From: a virus
IMG/VR virus record: IMGVR_UViG_3300007520_000045
Span: 1 to 34,961 of that record
DNA: 34,961 bases
Reading direction: 5' to 3' (one strand)
How positions within the stretch are numbered: position 1 is the first letter of the stretch; every line of letters begins with the position of its first letter. A program made the translations under genes and the position numbers. This document shows, in pieces, positions 7,823 through 13,996 of this stretch. The notes beneath the pieces were generated by a model. It ran no database searches. It had not been told where the DNA came from and was given only the letters and a program-made list of their open reading frames with translations.

Positions 7823-7840
7823 TTTAGGGCATTCCCTAAA
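7823..7840. repeat. palindrome copy 3 (TTTAGGG CATT CCCTAAA)
   Basis: Perfect arms; the centre CATT gives AATG on the other strand, the same inverted orientation as copy 2. It is joined to direct-repeat copy 3. Confidence 0.88.
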
Positions 7841-7842
7841 CA

Positions 7843-7875
7843 CCCGATACCAGTTCCTTAGATAGCGTAACGCCT
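7843..7875 (+). repeat. 33-36-bp direct repeat, copy 3
   Basis: Starts CCCGATACCAGTTCC and ends GCGTAACGCCT. After the palindrome, copies 2 and 3 are nearly identical up to here and then diverge. Confidence 0.88.
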
Positions 7876-7879
7876 ACCG

Positions 7880-8206
7880 TGTTCCAAACGGGTTGGGGCA
7901 CGTTTGCGCAGTAAACAGCAGCGGGTGACAGTTGTCTCCGACAAAACTACATTAAGAACACCCGCTAAGTCATTGATGTTCCCCGTGTTCCAGCAATGGG
8001 GGGGTAAAAAGAGGGTTAAGTTATTGAAAACAAAGAATGTTCCCTGTGTTCCAAGTATTATAGTATATATATAAAGATATTATTGGTCTGTGTGTAAATG
8101 GTTATGAGTAGACTTCGATCCATATACCGAGGGTATCATTATGGAACATTGGAACATTGGATCATTCTTTTAAAATCAATGACTTACCAGCGCCCCTGTT
8201 GGAACA
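7880..8206. other. candidate replication origin with GGAACA/TGTTCC boxes
   Basis: TGTTCC occurs at 7880, 7977, 7986, 8038 and 8047; two pairs are spaced 9 bases apart. On the far side of an AT-rich tract (8053-8086) the same box appears inverted as GGAACA at 8143, 8151 and 8201, with a degenerate copy at 8159 (8-base spacing). Iterated boxes facing each other across an easily melted tract, next to the start of a replication operon, match the usual form of an initiator-dependent origin. The initiator is not identified. Repressor binding is an alternative explanation. Confidence 0.45.
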
Positions 8207-8245
8207 TACAGTCACAAACCACGATACACCACGCATCACCATTAC

Positions 8246-8274
8246 TTGACACAGCCCGATACTTGTGTTATTGT
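8246..8274 (+). promoter_or_regulatory. sigma70-type promoter of the small-ORF operon
   Basis: TTGACA, a perfect -35, at 8246-8251, then a 17-base spacer and TATTGT at 8269-8274. The spacer shares GATACTTGTG with the promoter at 9860-9888. Transcription would begin near 8281, 54 bases before ATG 8335. Confidence 0.75.
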
Positions 8275-8334
8275 CTTAGGAGTAGATTGGAAAATTTCCT
8301 CCTGCTGCGACCCCCCAAACCAACGGAGAACAAC

Positions 8335-8493
8335 ATGACCGACCTAATCAACCCATCTTTAGGGAATCCCCTAAACGCCGAAACAGTCACAGTGCAGGAC
8401 TTCGCGTGGAACAACACGACACGTAACACCATCGACGCCGAGGCCAACGAAATTGCTGCCAGAATGGCAGTATTCATGGGAGGACTGAAGTGA
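8335..8493 (+). CDS. small hypothetical protein containing a palindrome
   Basis: A 52-aa protein (MTDLINPSLGNPLNAETV at the start). ATG 8335 has GGAGA 7 bases upstream and lies behind a strong promoter; the frame upstream (to 8098) crosses that promoter and is discarded. The TTTAGGG palindrome encodes residues 8-14 (part of SLGNPLN). The rest is polar and helical, ending ARMAVFMGGLK. The stop overlaps the GTG start of the next gene. The function is unknown. Confidence 0.7.
   Translation: MTDLINPSLGNPLNAETVTVQDFAWNNTTRNTIDAEANEIAARMAVFMGGLK
8358..8375. repeat. palindrome copy 4 (TTTAGGG AATC CCCTAAA), inside a gene
   Basis: Perfect arms, centre AATC in the forward orientation. It lies within codons 8-14 of the 8335-8493 gene, 22 bases after the ATG. 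Confidence 0.88.
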
Positions 8494-8816
8494 AGCTACC
8501 TGACAAGCTGTTCGAGAAGATGGACCAACTGATCGAACTAGAACTTGAGAAGGTCAAACTGCTGCGCAGACTCAAGCGGGCGTACATGCTGGCCAACGTG
8601 GTCGGTGTGCACCCCAACCAGATCAAGGGCAAGCTGGCTGTTCGTGTCTCCGAGAGCGGCGATCCGATCGCCCCTTGGCAAGGCGCAGATTTCGCTGTCC
8701 AGCTGGATGGTAAGGAGGTGGCCCGTGAGAAACTGACCGACGTGCCACTGGACCTGTGGCCCGACGACATACGGGCCAGTTATGAACGACACAAAAAGAG
8801 GGAGGGAGCCCGATGA
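8490..8816 (+). CDS. hypothetical protein with N-terminal helix, GTG start
   Basis: A 108-aa protein. Residues 1-33 form an amphipathic Leu/Glu/Lys helix (FEKMDQLIELELEKVKLLRR). The rest is mixed and includes VGVHPNQIKGKLAVRV and a Trp-Pro end (LDLWPDDIRASYERHKK). The start is GTG 8490, which overlaps the previous stop and has GGAGG 6 bases upstream. No known domain is recognised. It is the second gene of a chain with 4-base overlaps, so translation is probably coupled. Confidence 0.7.
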   Translation: MKLPDKLFEKMDQLIELELEKVKLLRRLKRAYMLANVVGVHPNQIKGKLAVRVSESGDPIAPWQGADFAVQLDGKEVAREKLTDVPLDLWPDDIRASYERHKKREGAR

Positions 8817-8926
8817 CCCCCTTTGATAAGGAGTATGTCAAGGCCAGACTGAGGCAGGCAGTGTCCGCTGCCTTTCAACCTGACATAATATACATACTAT
8901 ACTACAGCACAGGAGAGAACAAATGA
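8813..8926 (+). CDS. 37-aa coupled micro-ORF
   Basis: ATG 8813 overlaps the previous stop as ATGA and is preceded by GGGAGGGAG, a very strong SD. The peptide begins MTPFDKEYVKARLRQ and ends with a Tyr-rich segment, DIIYILYYSTGENK. Its own stop overlaps the next ATG in the same way. Evidence is the SD and overlap pattern only; the function is unknown. Confidence 0.5.
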   Translation: MTPFDKEYVKARLRQAVSAAFQPDIIYILYYSTGENK

Positions 8927-9012
8927 ACGGAAGGATGAGGACCGCAACAGGGTTGAGGAACCCGTCGCGAAGCGAATGGAAACCACTGCCGAAGGAGACA
9001 GCCAATGACTGA
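8923..9012 (+). CDS. 29-aa coupled micro-ORF
   Basis: ATG 8923 overlaps the preceding stop (ATGA) and has AGGAGAG 7 bases upstream. The peptide is basic (MNGRMRTATGLRNPSRSEW) and ends 8 bases inside the next gene. It could be a real micropeptide or a leader that delivers ribosomes to the 9005 start. Confidence 0.45.
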   Translation: MNGRMRTATGLRNPSRSEWKPLPKETAND

Positions 9013-9607
9013 CATTCCAAACAGCCGCCGCAGCCCGATGGAGCATGAGCGGGACGTGCCGGACGTACAGACAGACGCGCCGGAACAGGTGTGGTGCAAG
9101 CCGGTCTACAATAGCTGGTATTCATACGGCCATTGGTATGACAGCGAAACAGGGGGAGGCGTTTCCTACGTCCGCTCCGATCTGCACGACGCCGCACAGG
9201 CCGAGATTGCCAAGCTGCGAAAAACCAACGACATATGGCGCAAAAATAGCGTTGCAAACCACGCCGCGATTACAACCATGCGCAACGACCTAAACGAACT
9301 TTGTGGCGACATGCCAAGCATGGAGGGCGTGCTTCTGGACGGTCCTGAATGGTCGCACGACTGCGCCGCTATAGCACAGGCCGTATCATCTTGCATAATC
9401 GCCCTGCGGAAGCGAATGACCGCCGCCGAGCGCAACCGCCGCGAAGGCATGGCCGAACTCGCACGAATGGGGCAACAGATGGACGCACTTGAACGTGCGA
9501 AGGTAGCCGCACAGGTTGAGGCATACGCCGCAGACGTAGACGCCGCCGCCGCCGCCAAGGACTTGCCGCTGGGGCGACCGAAGGCAAAACAAGGAATCAC
9601 AAAATGA
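9005..9607 (+). CDS. hypothetical protein with coiled-coil C-terminus
   Basis: A 200-aa protein. The N-terminal 75 residues are rich in Trp and Tyr (NSWYSYGHWYDSETGGG, about 37-53). From about residue 60 it becomes helical and rich in Ala, Arg and Glu, with likely coiled coil at 135-190. ATG 9005 follows GAAGGAG and overlaps the preceding micro-ORF. No enzyme motif is visible. The function is unknown. Confidence 0.7.
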   Translation: MTDIPNSRRSPMEHERDVPDVQTDAPEQVWCKPVYNSWYSYGHWYDSETGGGVSYVRSDLHDAAQAEIAKLRKTNDIWRKNSVANHAAITTMRNDLNELCGDMPSMEGVLLDGPEWSHDCAAIAQAVSSCIIALRKRMTAAERNRREGMAELARMGQQMDALERAKVAAQVEAYAADVDAAAAAKDLPLGRPKAKQGITK

Positions 9608-9778
9608 CAGACCAAGAGCACGCAGACAAAAATCAATCAAGCCGTTGCCAATCTGAACAAAGCAATACGAGGGGCTTCCCAAAATGGGCTGGGCGTGTCG
9701 GTTTCAACCCTTAGTTACACACCAATCCTTTGCCCTCGCTGCGACATCGTTCGGGTAATCTCCACCCGAACGATATGA
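9604..9778 (+). pseudogene. small gene split by a +1 frameshift at an A5 run
   Basis: ATG 9604 overlaps the previous stop as ATGA and begins MTDQEHADK. In this frame the protein becomes low-quality and stops at 9714. Skipping one base in the A5 run at 9628-9632 gives INQAVANLNKAIRGASQNGL and then a CPRC pair, ending in TGA at 9776-9778. The joined 58-aa product reads like a normal small phage protein. The cause may be a sequencing error in the A run, a recent mutation, or +1 frameshifting. Confidence 0.5.
9746..9774. other. strong hairpin at end of small-ORF operon
   Basis: Perfect 11-bp inverted repeat ATCGTTCGGGT/ACCCGAACGAT with a 7-base loop. No T run follows on either strand, so it is not a standard intrinsic terminator. 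It overlaps the end of the frameshifted ORF and could protect the 3' end of the mRNA or bind a protein. Confidence 0.6.
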
Positions 9779-9859
9779 CCCGCTTAATTAACACCCCGAT
9801 GAAGGGAACTAGTATCCTAATCACACCGTAACGTAATACCTACCACGGTACCACATAAC

Positions 9860-9888
9860 TTGACACAGGGTGATACTTGTGGTACTGT
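9860..9888 (+). promoter_or_regulatory. sigma70-type promoter of the AAA/VWA operon
   Basis: TTGACA at 9860-9865, a 17-base spacer and TACTGT at 9883-9888. From the -35 to the -10 it is nearly a copy of the promoter at 8246-8274, sharing TTGACACAG and GATACTTGTG. Transcription would start near 9895, giving a 70-base leader that contains palindrome copy 5. Confidence 0.72.
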
Positions 9889-9930
9889 GGTAGTACGATA
9901 CAAGAACAACCCCGACCAACCCAACCAACC

Positions 9931-9948
9931 TTTAGGGAATCCCCTAAA
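9931..9948. repeat. palindrome copy 5 (TTTAGGG AATC CCCTAAA), leader
   Basis: Perfect arms, forward centre. It ends 17 bases before ATG 9966, just upstream of the SD. The stretch 9931-9968 is almost identical to 10960-10997. Confidence 0.9.
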
Positions 9949-9965
9949 AACCAATGGAGACTATA

Positions 9966-10853
9966 ATGCTACAAACCCTCGAGACAAACACACCGAGTAT
10001 CTCGTCTGCTGCGATGGTGGTCGACTTCAATGCAAGCGTGTGGACAGCACGCAAGAAGGATCGCAAGGCGTCGGACGACATCACGAGCATGAACTACGCC
10101 GCTAAGGGCGTGGCCAACGTGTCCAAGAACTTGCTGGGTGACTGCGAAGAGTTGCGGGCAGTACAGAAGTTCGCATCTAACGTGCGCAATACACACTACA
10201 GCATGACAATGCCGTGGTCAGACAACGGGTCGCGCCTCCTCACGACAGCCCAATACTTCAGGTACAACGAGGTTATGACTGAACTGCAGAATGAGTTTCA
10301 CAGCCTAGTGACTGCGTTCTTGCAGGAATACGAGTGGGAGATCACGCAAGCCCAAGCCAAGCTGGGTGATATGTTTAACCGCGACGAGTACCCCACACGT
10401 GACGGGCTCGAAGACAAGTTCGCGTTCCGCGTATCTTACATGCCTCTACCAGATGCCGGTGACTTCCGTATCGACGTGGGCAACGAGGCTCTGGAGCAGA
10501 TCAAGTCGCAGTACGAAACACACTACACCAAGGCCATACAGACAGCGATGAATGACATATGGCACAAACTGCATGACAACCTCACGACACTGGTACGCCA
10601 ACTGGACGTCAACGACGAGGGTAAAGGCAACCGCCTCTACGACAGTGTGTTTGACCGGGCGATAGAACTGACTGATATGCTGGGTACGTGTAACGTGACA
10701 CAGGACAGCCAGATGGAAGCCATGCGCCGGAAGTTAGAACAGGCGCTATACGGGCTGAACCTCGACAAGATCAAGAACTCACCCTCACTGCGTGAAGACA
10801 CACGCAAGAACCTCAGCGCTGCACTCGCAGCCCTACCAAGTCTCGATATGTAA
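9966..10853 (+). CDS. unknown protein partnered with the AAA ATPase
   Basis: A 295-aa, largely helical and polar protein. The N-terminal part contains SVWTARKKDRKASDDI (about 24-39); a long helical middle follows with aromatic residues, and no catalytic signature is evident. ATG 9966 is preferred over ATG 9954 because GGAG lies 7 bases before it and the layout repeats that of the gene at 10995. Proteins of this size near CbbQ/MoxR-type ATPases are sometimes annotated DUF3150. I think this is one but cannot confirm it. The arrangement suggests a third component of the AAA/VWA module. Confidence 0.75.
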   Translation: MLQTLETNTPSISSAAMVVDFNASVWTARKKDRKASDDITSMNYAAKGVANVSKNLLGDCEELRAVQKFASNVRNTHYSMTMPWSDNGSRLLTTAQYFRYNEVMTELQNEFHSLVTAFLQEYEWEITQAQAKLGDMFNRDEYPTRDGLEDKFAFRVSYMPLPDAGDFRIDVGNEALEQIKSQYETHYTKAIQTAMNDIWHKLHDNLTTLVRQLDVNDEGKGNRLYDSVFDRAIELTDMLGTCNVTQDSQMEAMRRKLEQALYGLNLDKIKNSPSLREDTRKNLSAALAALPSLDM

Positions 10854-10945
10854 TGAAGGGTATCATCGGAGACATCATCGGTGTGGTCGCCATATTTGGC
10901 TGCGGCTACGCACTACTAATCATCGGCCACGCACTAGGCTACTAA
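10853..10945 (+). CDS. 30-aa single-pass membrane micropeptide
   Basis: ATG 10853 overlaps the TAA of the preceding gene by one base. The peptide MKGIIGDIIGVVAIFGCGYA continues hydrophobically to its end (ALGY) and could span the inner membrane once. No strong SD is seen, so translation would depend on coupling. Phages often carry such peptides, but the function here is unknown. Confidence 0.5.
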   Translation: MKGIIGDIIGVVAIFGCGYALLIIGHALGY

Positions 10946-10959
10946 CAACCCAACCAGAC

Positions 10960-10977
10960 TTTAGGGAATACCCTAAA
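10960..10977. repeat. palindrome copy 6 (TTTAGGG AATA CCCTAAA), leader
   Basis: Perfect arms. It ends 17 bases before ATG 10995, the same distance as copy 5, and is followed by the same AACCAAYGGAGACTAYA leader. Confidence 0.9.
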
Positions 10978-10994
10978 AACCAACGGAGACTACA

Positions 10995-12089
10995 ATGAAC
11001 CAAGCACACCAGATGTACGCACTGAGCCTCGACCAGTCGGCTACGGCAATCCAAGCCGTGGGGCGCAAGCGTACCATCCTAGTCCAAGGTGACATGGGCA
11101 CAGGGAAATCGTCTATCTTATCCATGCTCGCCGCTAAGATGCCCGGCCACCTAGCGTGTTACTTCGACTGCACGACCAAAGACCTCGGAGACATTACGAT
11201 CCCTAACATCGCCAAGCTAGATGACGGCACGGGCTACGTTACATACCTGACCAACGAGGAATTGGGTGTGCACAACAACAAGCCTATCATCCTGATGGTG
11301 GACGAGTTCGGTAAGTGTAACCCTGCTGTAAAGCTGGCACTGCTACGCCTCATACTCGAACGCAAGATCGGCAGCTACACACTACATCCTGACAGTGTGA
11401 TCTTCGCCACGACCAACAAAGGTTCCGAGGGTGTGGGTGATATGTTACCACCCCATGCGCGTAACCGTATGACCGTGGTGCAGATGCGTAAGCCAAACAA
11501 CATCGAGTGGATCGAGTGGGGCATCAACAGCGGTATCGACCACAGCCTGCTGGGTTGGTGCAAGGACAACCCGCACTTGTTTGCATCGTTCGAGGACGTG
11601 AAAGACCCCGACGAGAACCCGTACATCTTCCACCCCAAGCAGCAGCGCGCCGCGTTCGTGACACCACGTTCGTTGGAGGCCGCGTCTGACATCCTACATG
11701 AACGACACTTGTTCGACGACCAGACGTTGACTGGTCTGTTGATGGGTACGGTCGGTGATCGTGGTGCGATGGACCTTATGGCCTTCGTCAAAATGTCTGA
11801 CCAGCTACCCAGCTTACAGTCTATCAAGGACGACCCGATGAACGCCAAGGTTCCCGAGAGTGCAGCGGCTGTATGTATGGTGGTGTATCGGTCCCTCGCA
11901 GCGTTGGAGCCTAGCTGGATCAATGCGTGGATGGACTACATGCCGAGGCTCGACCGTGAGGCACAAGGTATGTTCGCCAATGGGGTACGTGCGCCCAAGT
12001 ATTCCAAGCAGAGCATGGTGATGACGAACAAGAAGTTCACCAAGTGGGCGATGGACAACAACTACATGTTCGCGGCGGATAAGAAGTAA
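10995..12089 (+). CDS. MoxR/CbbQ-like AAA+ ATPase
   Basis: A 364-aa ATPase. Walker A is GDMGTGKSS (32-40), Walker B is IILMVDEFGK with D103 and E104, and sensor 1 lies at FATTNKG (N141). The arginines of PHARNRM (156 and 158) fit an arginine finger. MoxR-type ATPases act as chaperone-like remodelers with VWA-domain partners, and such a partner is encoded two genes downstream (12492-13700). The C-terminal 200 residues form the helical lid plus an unassigned extension. The start is set by CGGAG 8 bases before ATG 10995. Its target is unknown. Confidence 0.88.
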   Translation: MNQAHQMYALSLDQSATAIQAVGRKRTILVQGDMGTGKSSILSMLAAKMPGHLACYFDCTTKDLGDITIPNIAKLDDGTGYVTYLTNEELGVHNNKPIILMVDEFGKCNPAVKLALLRLILERKIGSYTLHPDSVIFATTNKGSEGVGDMLPPHARNRMTVVQMRKPNNIEWIEWGINSGIDHSLLGWCKDNPHLFASFEDVKDPDENPYIFHPKQQRAAFVTPRSLEAASDILHERHLFDDQTLTGLLMGTVGDRGAMDLMAFVKMSDQLPSLQSIKDDPMNAKVPESAAAVCMVVYRSLAALEPSWINAWMDYMPRLDREAQGMFANGVRAPKYSKQSMVMTNKKFTKWAMDNNYMFAADKK

Positions 12090-12121
12090 TGACCTACTCA
12101 AAACAAACAAGGAGAAGACTA

Positions 12122-12490
12122 ATGGCCAAACGTAAGTACACCAAATGGACCAAGGAACAAGAAGCGCAAATGGTATCACTGAGGAAGGCTGGCGTAAAAC
12201 CGGCCATGATTGCCACTATCATGGGTTTACCTGTGACCGCTATATACAATCGCAGCTTAAAATTGAACGTAACCAGCACCAGTGCACAACTCGAGATGGA
12301 CTTTAGGGAATCCCCTAAGAAGGTGTTCCTCAGTGCGGGCCAATTAGCTATCGCAAGGATGGTTGGAATTACTCCCGAGCAGTACGCCGAACAGGTTGTG
12401 TTGATCGGCGAGGAAAGAGGGCAAACACAACCACCCAAGCCCAAGACTAAGCCAACATGGTACAAGCGTATGATGTGGTGGAGGAACTAA
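12122..12490 (+). CDS. small HTH-like protein with scaffold-like C-terminal motif
   Basis: A 122-aa basic protein. Residues about 8-48 (WTKEQEAQMVSLRKAGVK, then ATIMGLPVTAIYNRS) look like a helix-turn-helix. The palindrome encodes residues 61-66. After it comes a segment containing VGITPEQYAEQV, which closely matches the C-terminus of the scaffold-like protein (208-1248), then a Pro/Lys/Trp tail. ATG 12122 is chosen because AGGAGA precedes it; ATG 12089 would overlap the ATPase stop but has no SD. DNA binding is likely; the role of the second motif is unknown. Confidence 0.7.
   Translation: MAKRKYTKWTKEQEAQMVSLRKAGVKPAMIATIMGLPVTAIYNRSLKLNVTSTSAQLEMDFRESPKKVFLSAGQLAIARMVGITPEQYAEQVVLIGEERGQTQPPKPKTKPTWYKRMMWWRN
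12302..12319. repeat. palindrome copy 7 (TTTAGGG AATC CCCTAAG), inside a gene
   Basis: One arm base differs (G for the last A). It lies at the junction between the HTH part and the ITPEQYA part of the 12122-12490 protein and is read in a different frame from copy 4. Confidence 0.85.
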
Positions 12491-12491
12491 G

Positions 12492-13700
12492 ATGTTATCA
12501 ATAGGTAAACAACTTACACCAGAGCAGCGACTATCCAAAGCCGTGGTAGACATCATGGGCAGGGCACCTGCACTGGCGGGCGTCATTATGATCGGCAAGC
12601 GTACTATCGAGCACGACGCGGCTAGGGTTCCAACAGCCTGTACCAACGGACGTGACGAGATGTATGGCGCGGAGTTCGTCGAGGGTCTCAACGATGCAGA
12701 GTTACGGTTCCTCGTGCTGCATGAGGTCTATCACAAGCTGTATCGTCATCTGACAACGTGGAAACATCTCTACAAAGAGAACGCGCGGCTGGCCAACATA
12801 TCCTGTGACTACGTTATCAACGACAAGATCAAGGGCGAGTATGGCAAGCACTTCTGGGCGCTTATGCCGGAAGGTGGGTGTTACAACCCCAAGTATTCTG
12901 GGTGGGACACCGCCCAAGTATACAACAGCCTCAAGAAAGATCAGGACCCGCAAGGTGACGGTCAGGGCCAAGGCCAAGGTGACGGGCTACCCCAAGGGTT
13001 CGATGAACATGATTGGGATGGTGCACAAGATATGAGTGTGGAAGAGCAGCGTGAGCTTGCCCGCGACATAGACGAAGCTGTGCGTCAAGGTACGTTAATG
13101 GCAGGTAGGATGGGTAGTGGGGGCGACCGCAGTTTTGAAGACCTACTCCAACCCCAAGTAGACTGGCGTGAGGTGTTACGTGAGTTTGTGCAGACGACCT
13201 GTGCGGGGCGGGATTACTCAACATGGCGACGTCCAAACAGACGCTATATAGGCGCGGGCGTATACATGCCCTCGGGTATCAGTGAACAGGTAGGTGAACT
13301 GGTGGTAGCGATTGACACGTCAGGTTCTATCGGTGGGCGCGAACTGACTGCATTCTTGTCGGAGGTCAAGTCTATGTGTGACACGGTACACCCTGACAAG
13401 TTACGTGTGTTGTATTGGGATACCGCTGTGTGTCGTGACGAGGTGTACGACATCCACGACCAAGACGACATCATCAGGTCTACCAAACCAGAAGGAGGTG
13501 GCGGCACGTGTGTTGAGTGTGTCCCCGAGTATCTGCGTGAGCACAACATCGACCCGCAAGCCTGTATCGTCTTAACAGATGGGTACTTGTACGGCGGCTG
13601 GGGTCAGTGGACCAACCCTGTGCTGTGGTGCATACTCGACAACGAAAACGCGAAGCCCGACGTGGGCGTGACTGTACACATTAAACCAAGGGAGATGTGA
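12492..13700 (+). CDS. VWA-domain protein with N-terminal metallopeptidase-like domain
   Basis: A 402-aa protein with two domains. The N-terminal part contains HEVYH (77-81), an HExxH zinc-binding motif, followed by ANISCDYVIND. A Gly/Gln/Asp-rich linker (about 150-170) leads to a C-terminal von Willebrand A-like domain with the MIDAS residues DTSGS (275-279), T339 in GGGGT and D363 in LTDGY. This architecture resembles DUF2201-type proteins encoded beside MoxR ATPases. Together with the ATPase at 10995 it suggests a phage-encoded remodeling or protease module. The start has GGAGG 7 bases upstream, and only one base separates it from the previous stop. Confidence 0.85.
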   Translation: MLSIGKQLTPEQRLSKAVVDIMGRAPALAGVIMIGKRTIEHDAARVPTACTNGRDEMYGAEFVEGLNDAELRFLVLHEVYHKLYRHLTTWKHLYKENARLANISCDYVINDKIKGEYGKHFWALMPEGGCYNPKYSGWDTAQVYNSLKKDQDPQGDGQGQGQGDGLPQGFDEHDWDGAQDMSVEEQRELARDIDEAVRQGTLMAGRMGSGGDRSFEDLLQPQVDWREVLREFVQTTCAGRDYSTWRRPNRRYIGAGVYMPSGISEQVGELVVAIDTSGSIGGRELTAFLSEVKSMCDTVHPDKLRVLYWDTAVCRDEVYDIHDQDDIIRSTKPEGGGGTCVECVPEYLREHNIDPQACIVLTDGYLYGGWGQWTNPVLWCILDNENAKPDVGVTVHIKPREM

Positions 13701-13701
13701 G

Positions 13702-13953
13702 ATGACTGTATCTAAAAACGCCGGAGGCCACACGTTTGCAGAACTGTATGACGCGGCAATCGAACCTAATCTGGCGAAGAGCACGACGCACTTGGCGTGT
13801 CCAGAATGTGACGGGGAAGGTCGCTGCGAATACGAACGTGCAGTGCCAATGTCTAACTCAAACCCGTATGGGTATCTCGAGGATTACTGGGCCGAGTGCG
13901 AGAACTGCGGCGGAACTGGTATCATCGAGGCTGACTACGAAGACGAAGACTAA
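13702..13953 (+). CDS. small DnaJ-like zinc-binding protein
   Basis: An 83-aa protein with two CxxCxGxG-type knuckles: CPECDGEGRC (33-42) and CENCGGTG (66-73). These are the repeats that form the zinc sites of DnaJ. The J domain is absent and the tail is acidic. It is separated from the VWA gene by a single base, with GGGAG upstream. It may serve as a substrate- or partner-binding piece of the same module; this is inference from position. Confidence 0.75.
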   Translation: MTVSKNAGGHTFAELYDAAIEPNLAKSTTHLACPECDGEGRCEYERAVPMSNSNPYGYLEDYWAECENCGGTGIIEADYEDED

Positions 13954-13959
13954 TCAACA

Positions 13960-13977
13960 TTTAGGGAATCCCCTAAA
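13960..13977. repeat. palindrome copy 8 (TTTAGGG AATC CCCTAAA), leader
   Basis: Perfect arms. It begins 7 bases after the zinc-protein stop and ends 19 bases before ATG 13997. Confidence 0.9.
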
Positions 13978-13996
13978 AACCAAAGGAGTCTAACCA

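Larger units (their letters stand above)
7387..8334. other. repeat-rich control and origin-like region without protein genes
   Basis: About 950 bases in which I find no credible protein gene. The region holds: a promoter and terminator 40 bases apart (7447-7539); two TTTAGGG palindromes; three copies of a 33-36-base repeat; two copies of a 47-base repeat; clusters of TGTTCC/GGAACA boxes on both sides of an AT-rich tract; and the promoter of the next operon (8246-8274). An inverted repeat AGCGGGTG/CACCCGCT (7920-7927 and 7959-7966) lies beside the boxes. The short open frames here are translations of the repeats. Confidence 0.8.

Noticed and set aside
7409-7875. CRISPR array
   Set aside because: Only three copies with irregular spacing of 154 and 280 bases and no cas genes.
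8098-8334. N-terminal extension of the 52-aa gene from 8098
   Set aside because: It would be read across the promoter at 8246-8274; the SD supports ATG 8335.
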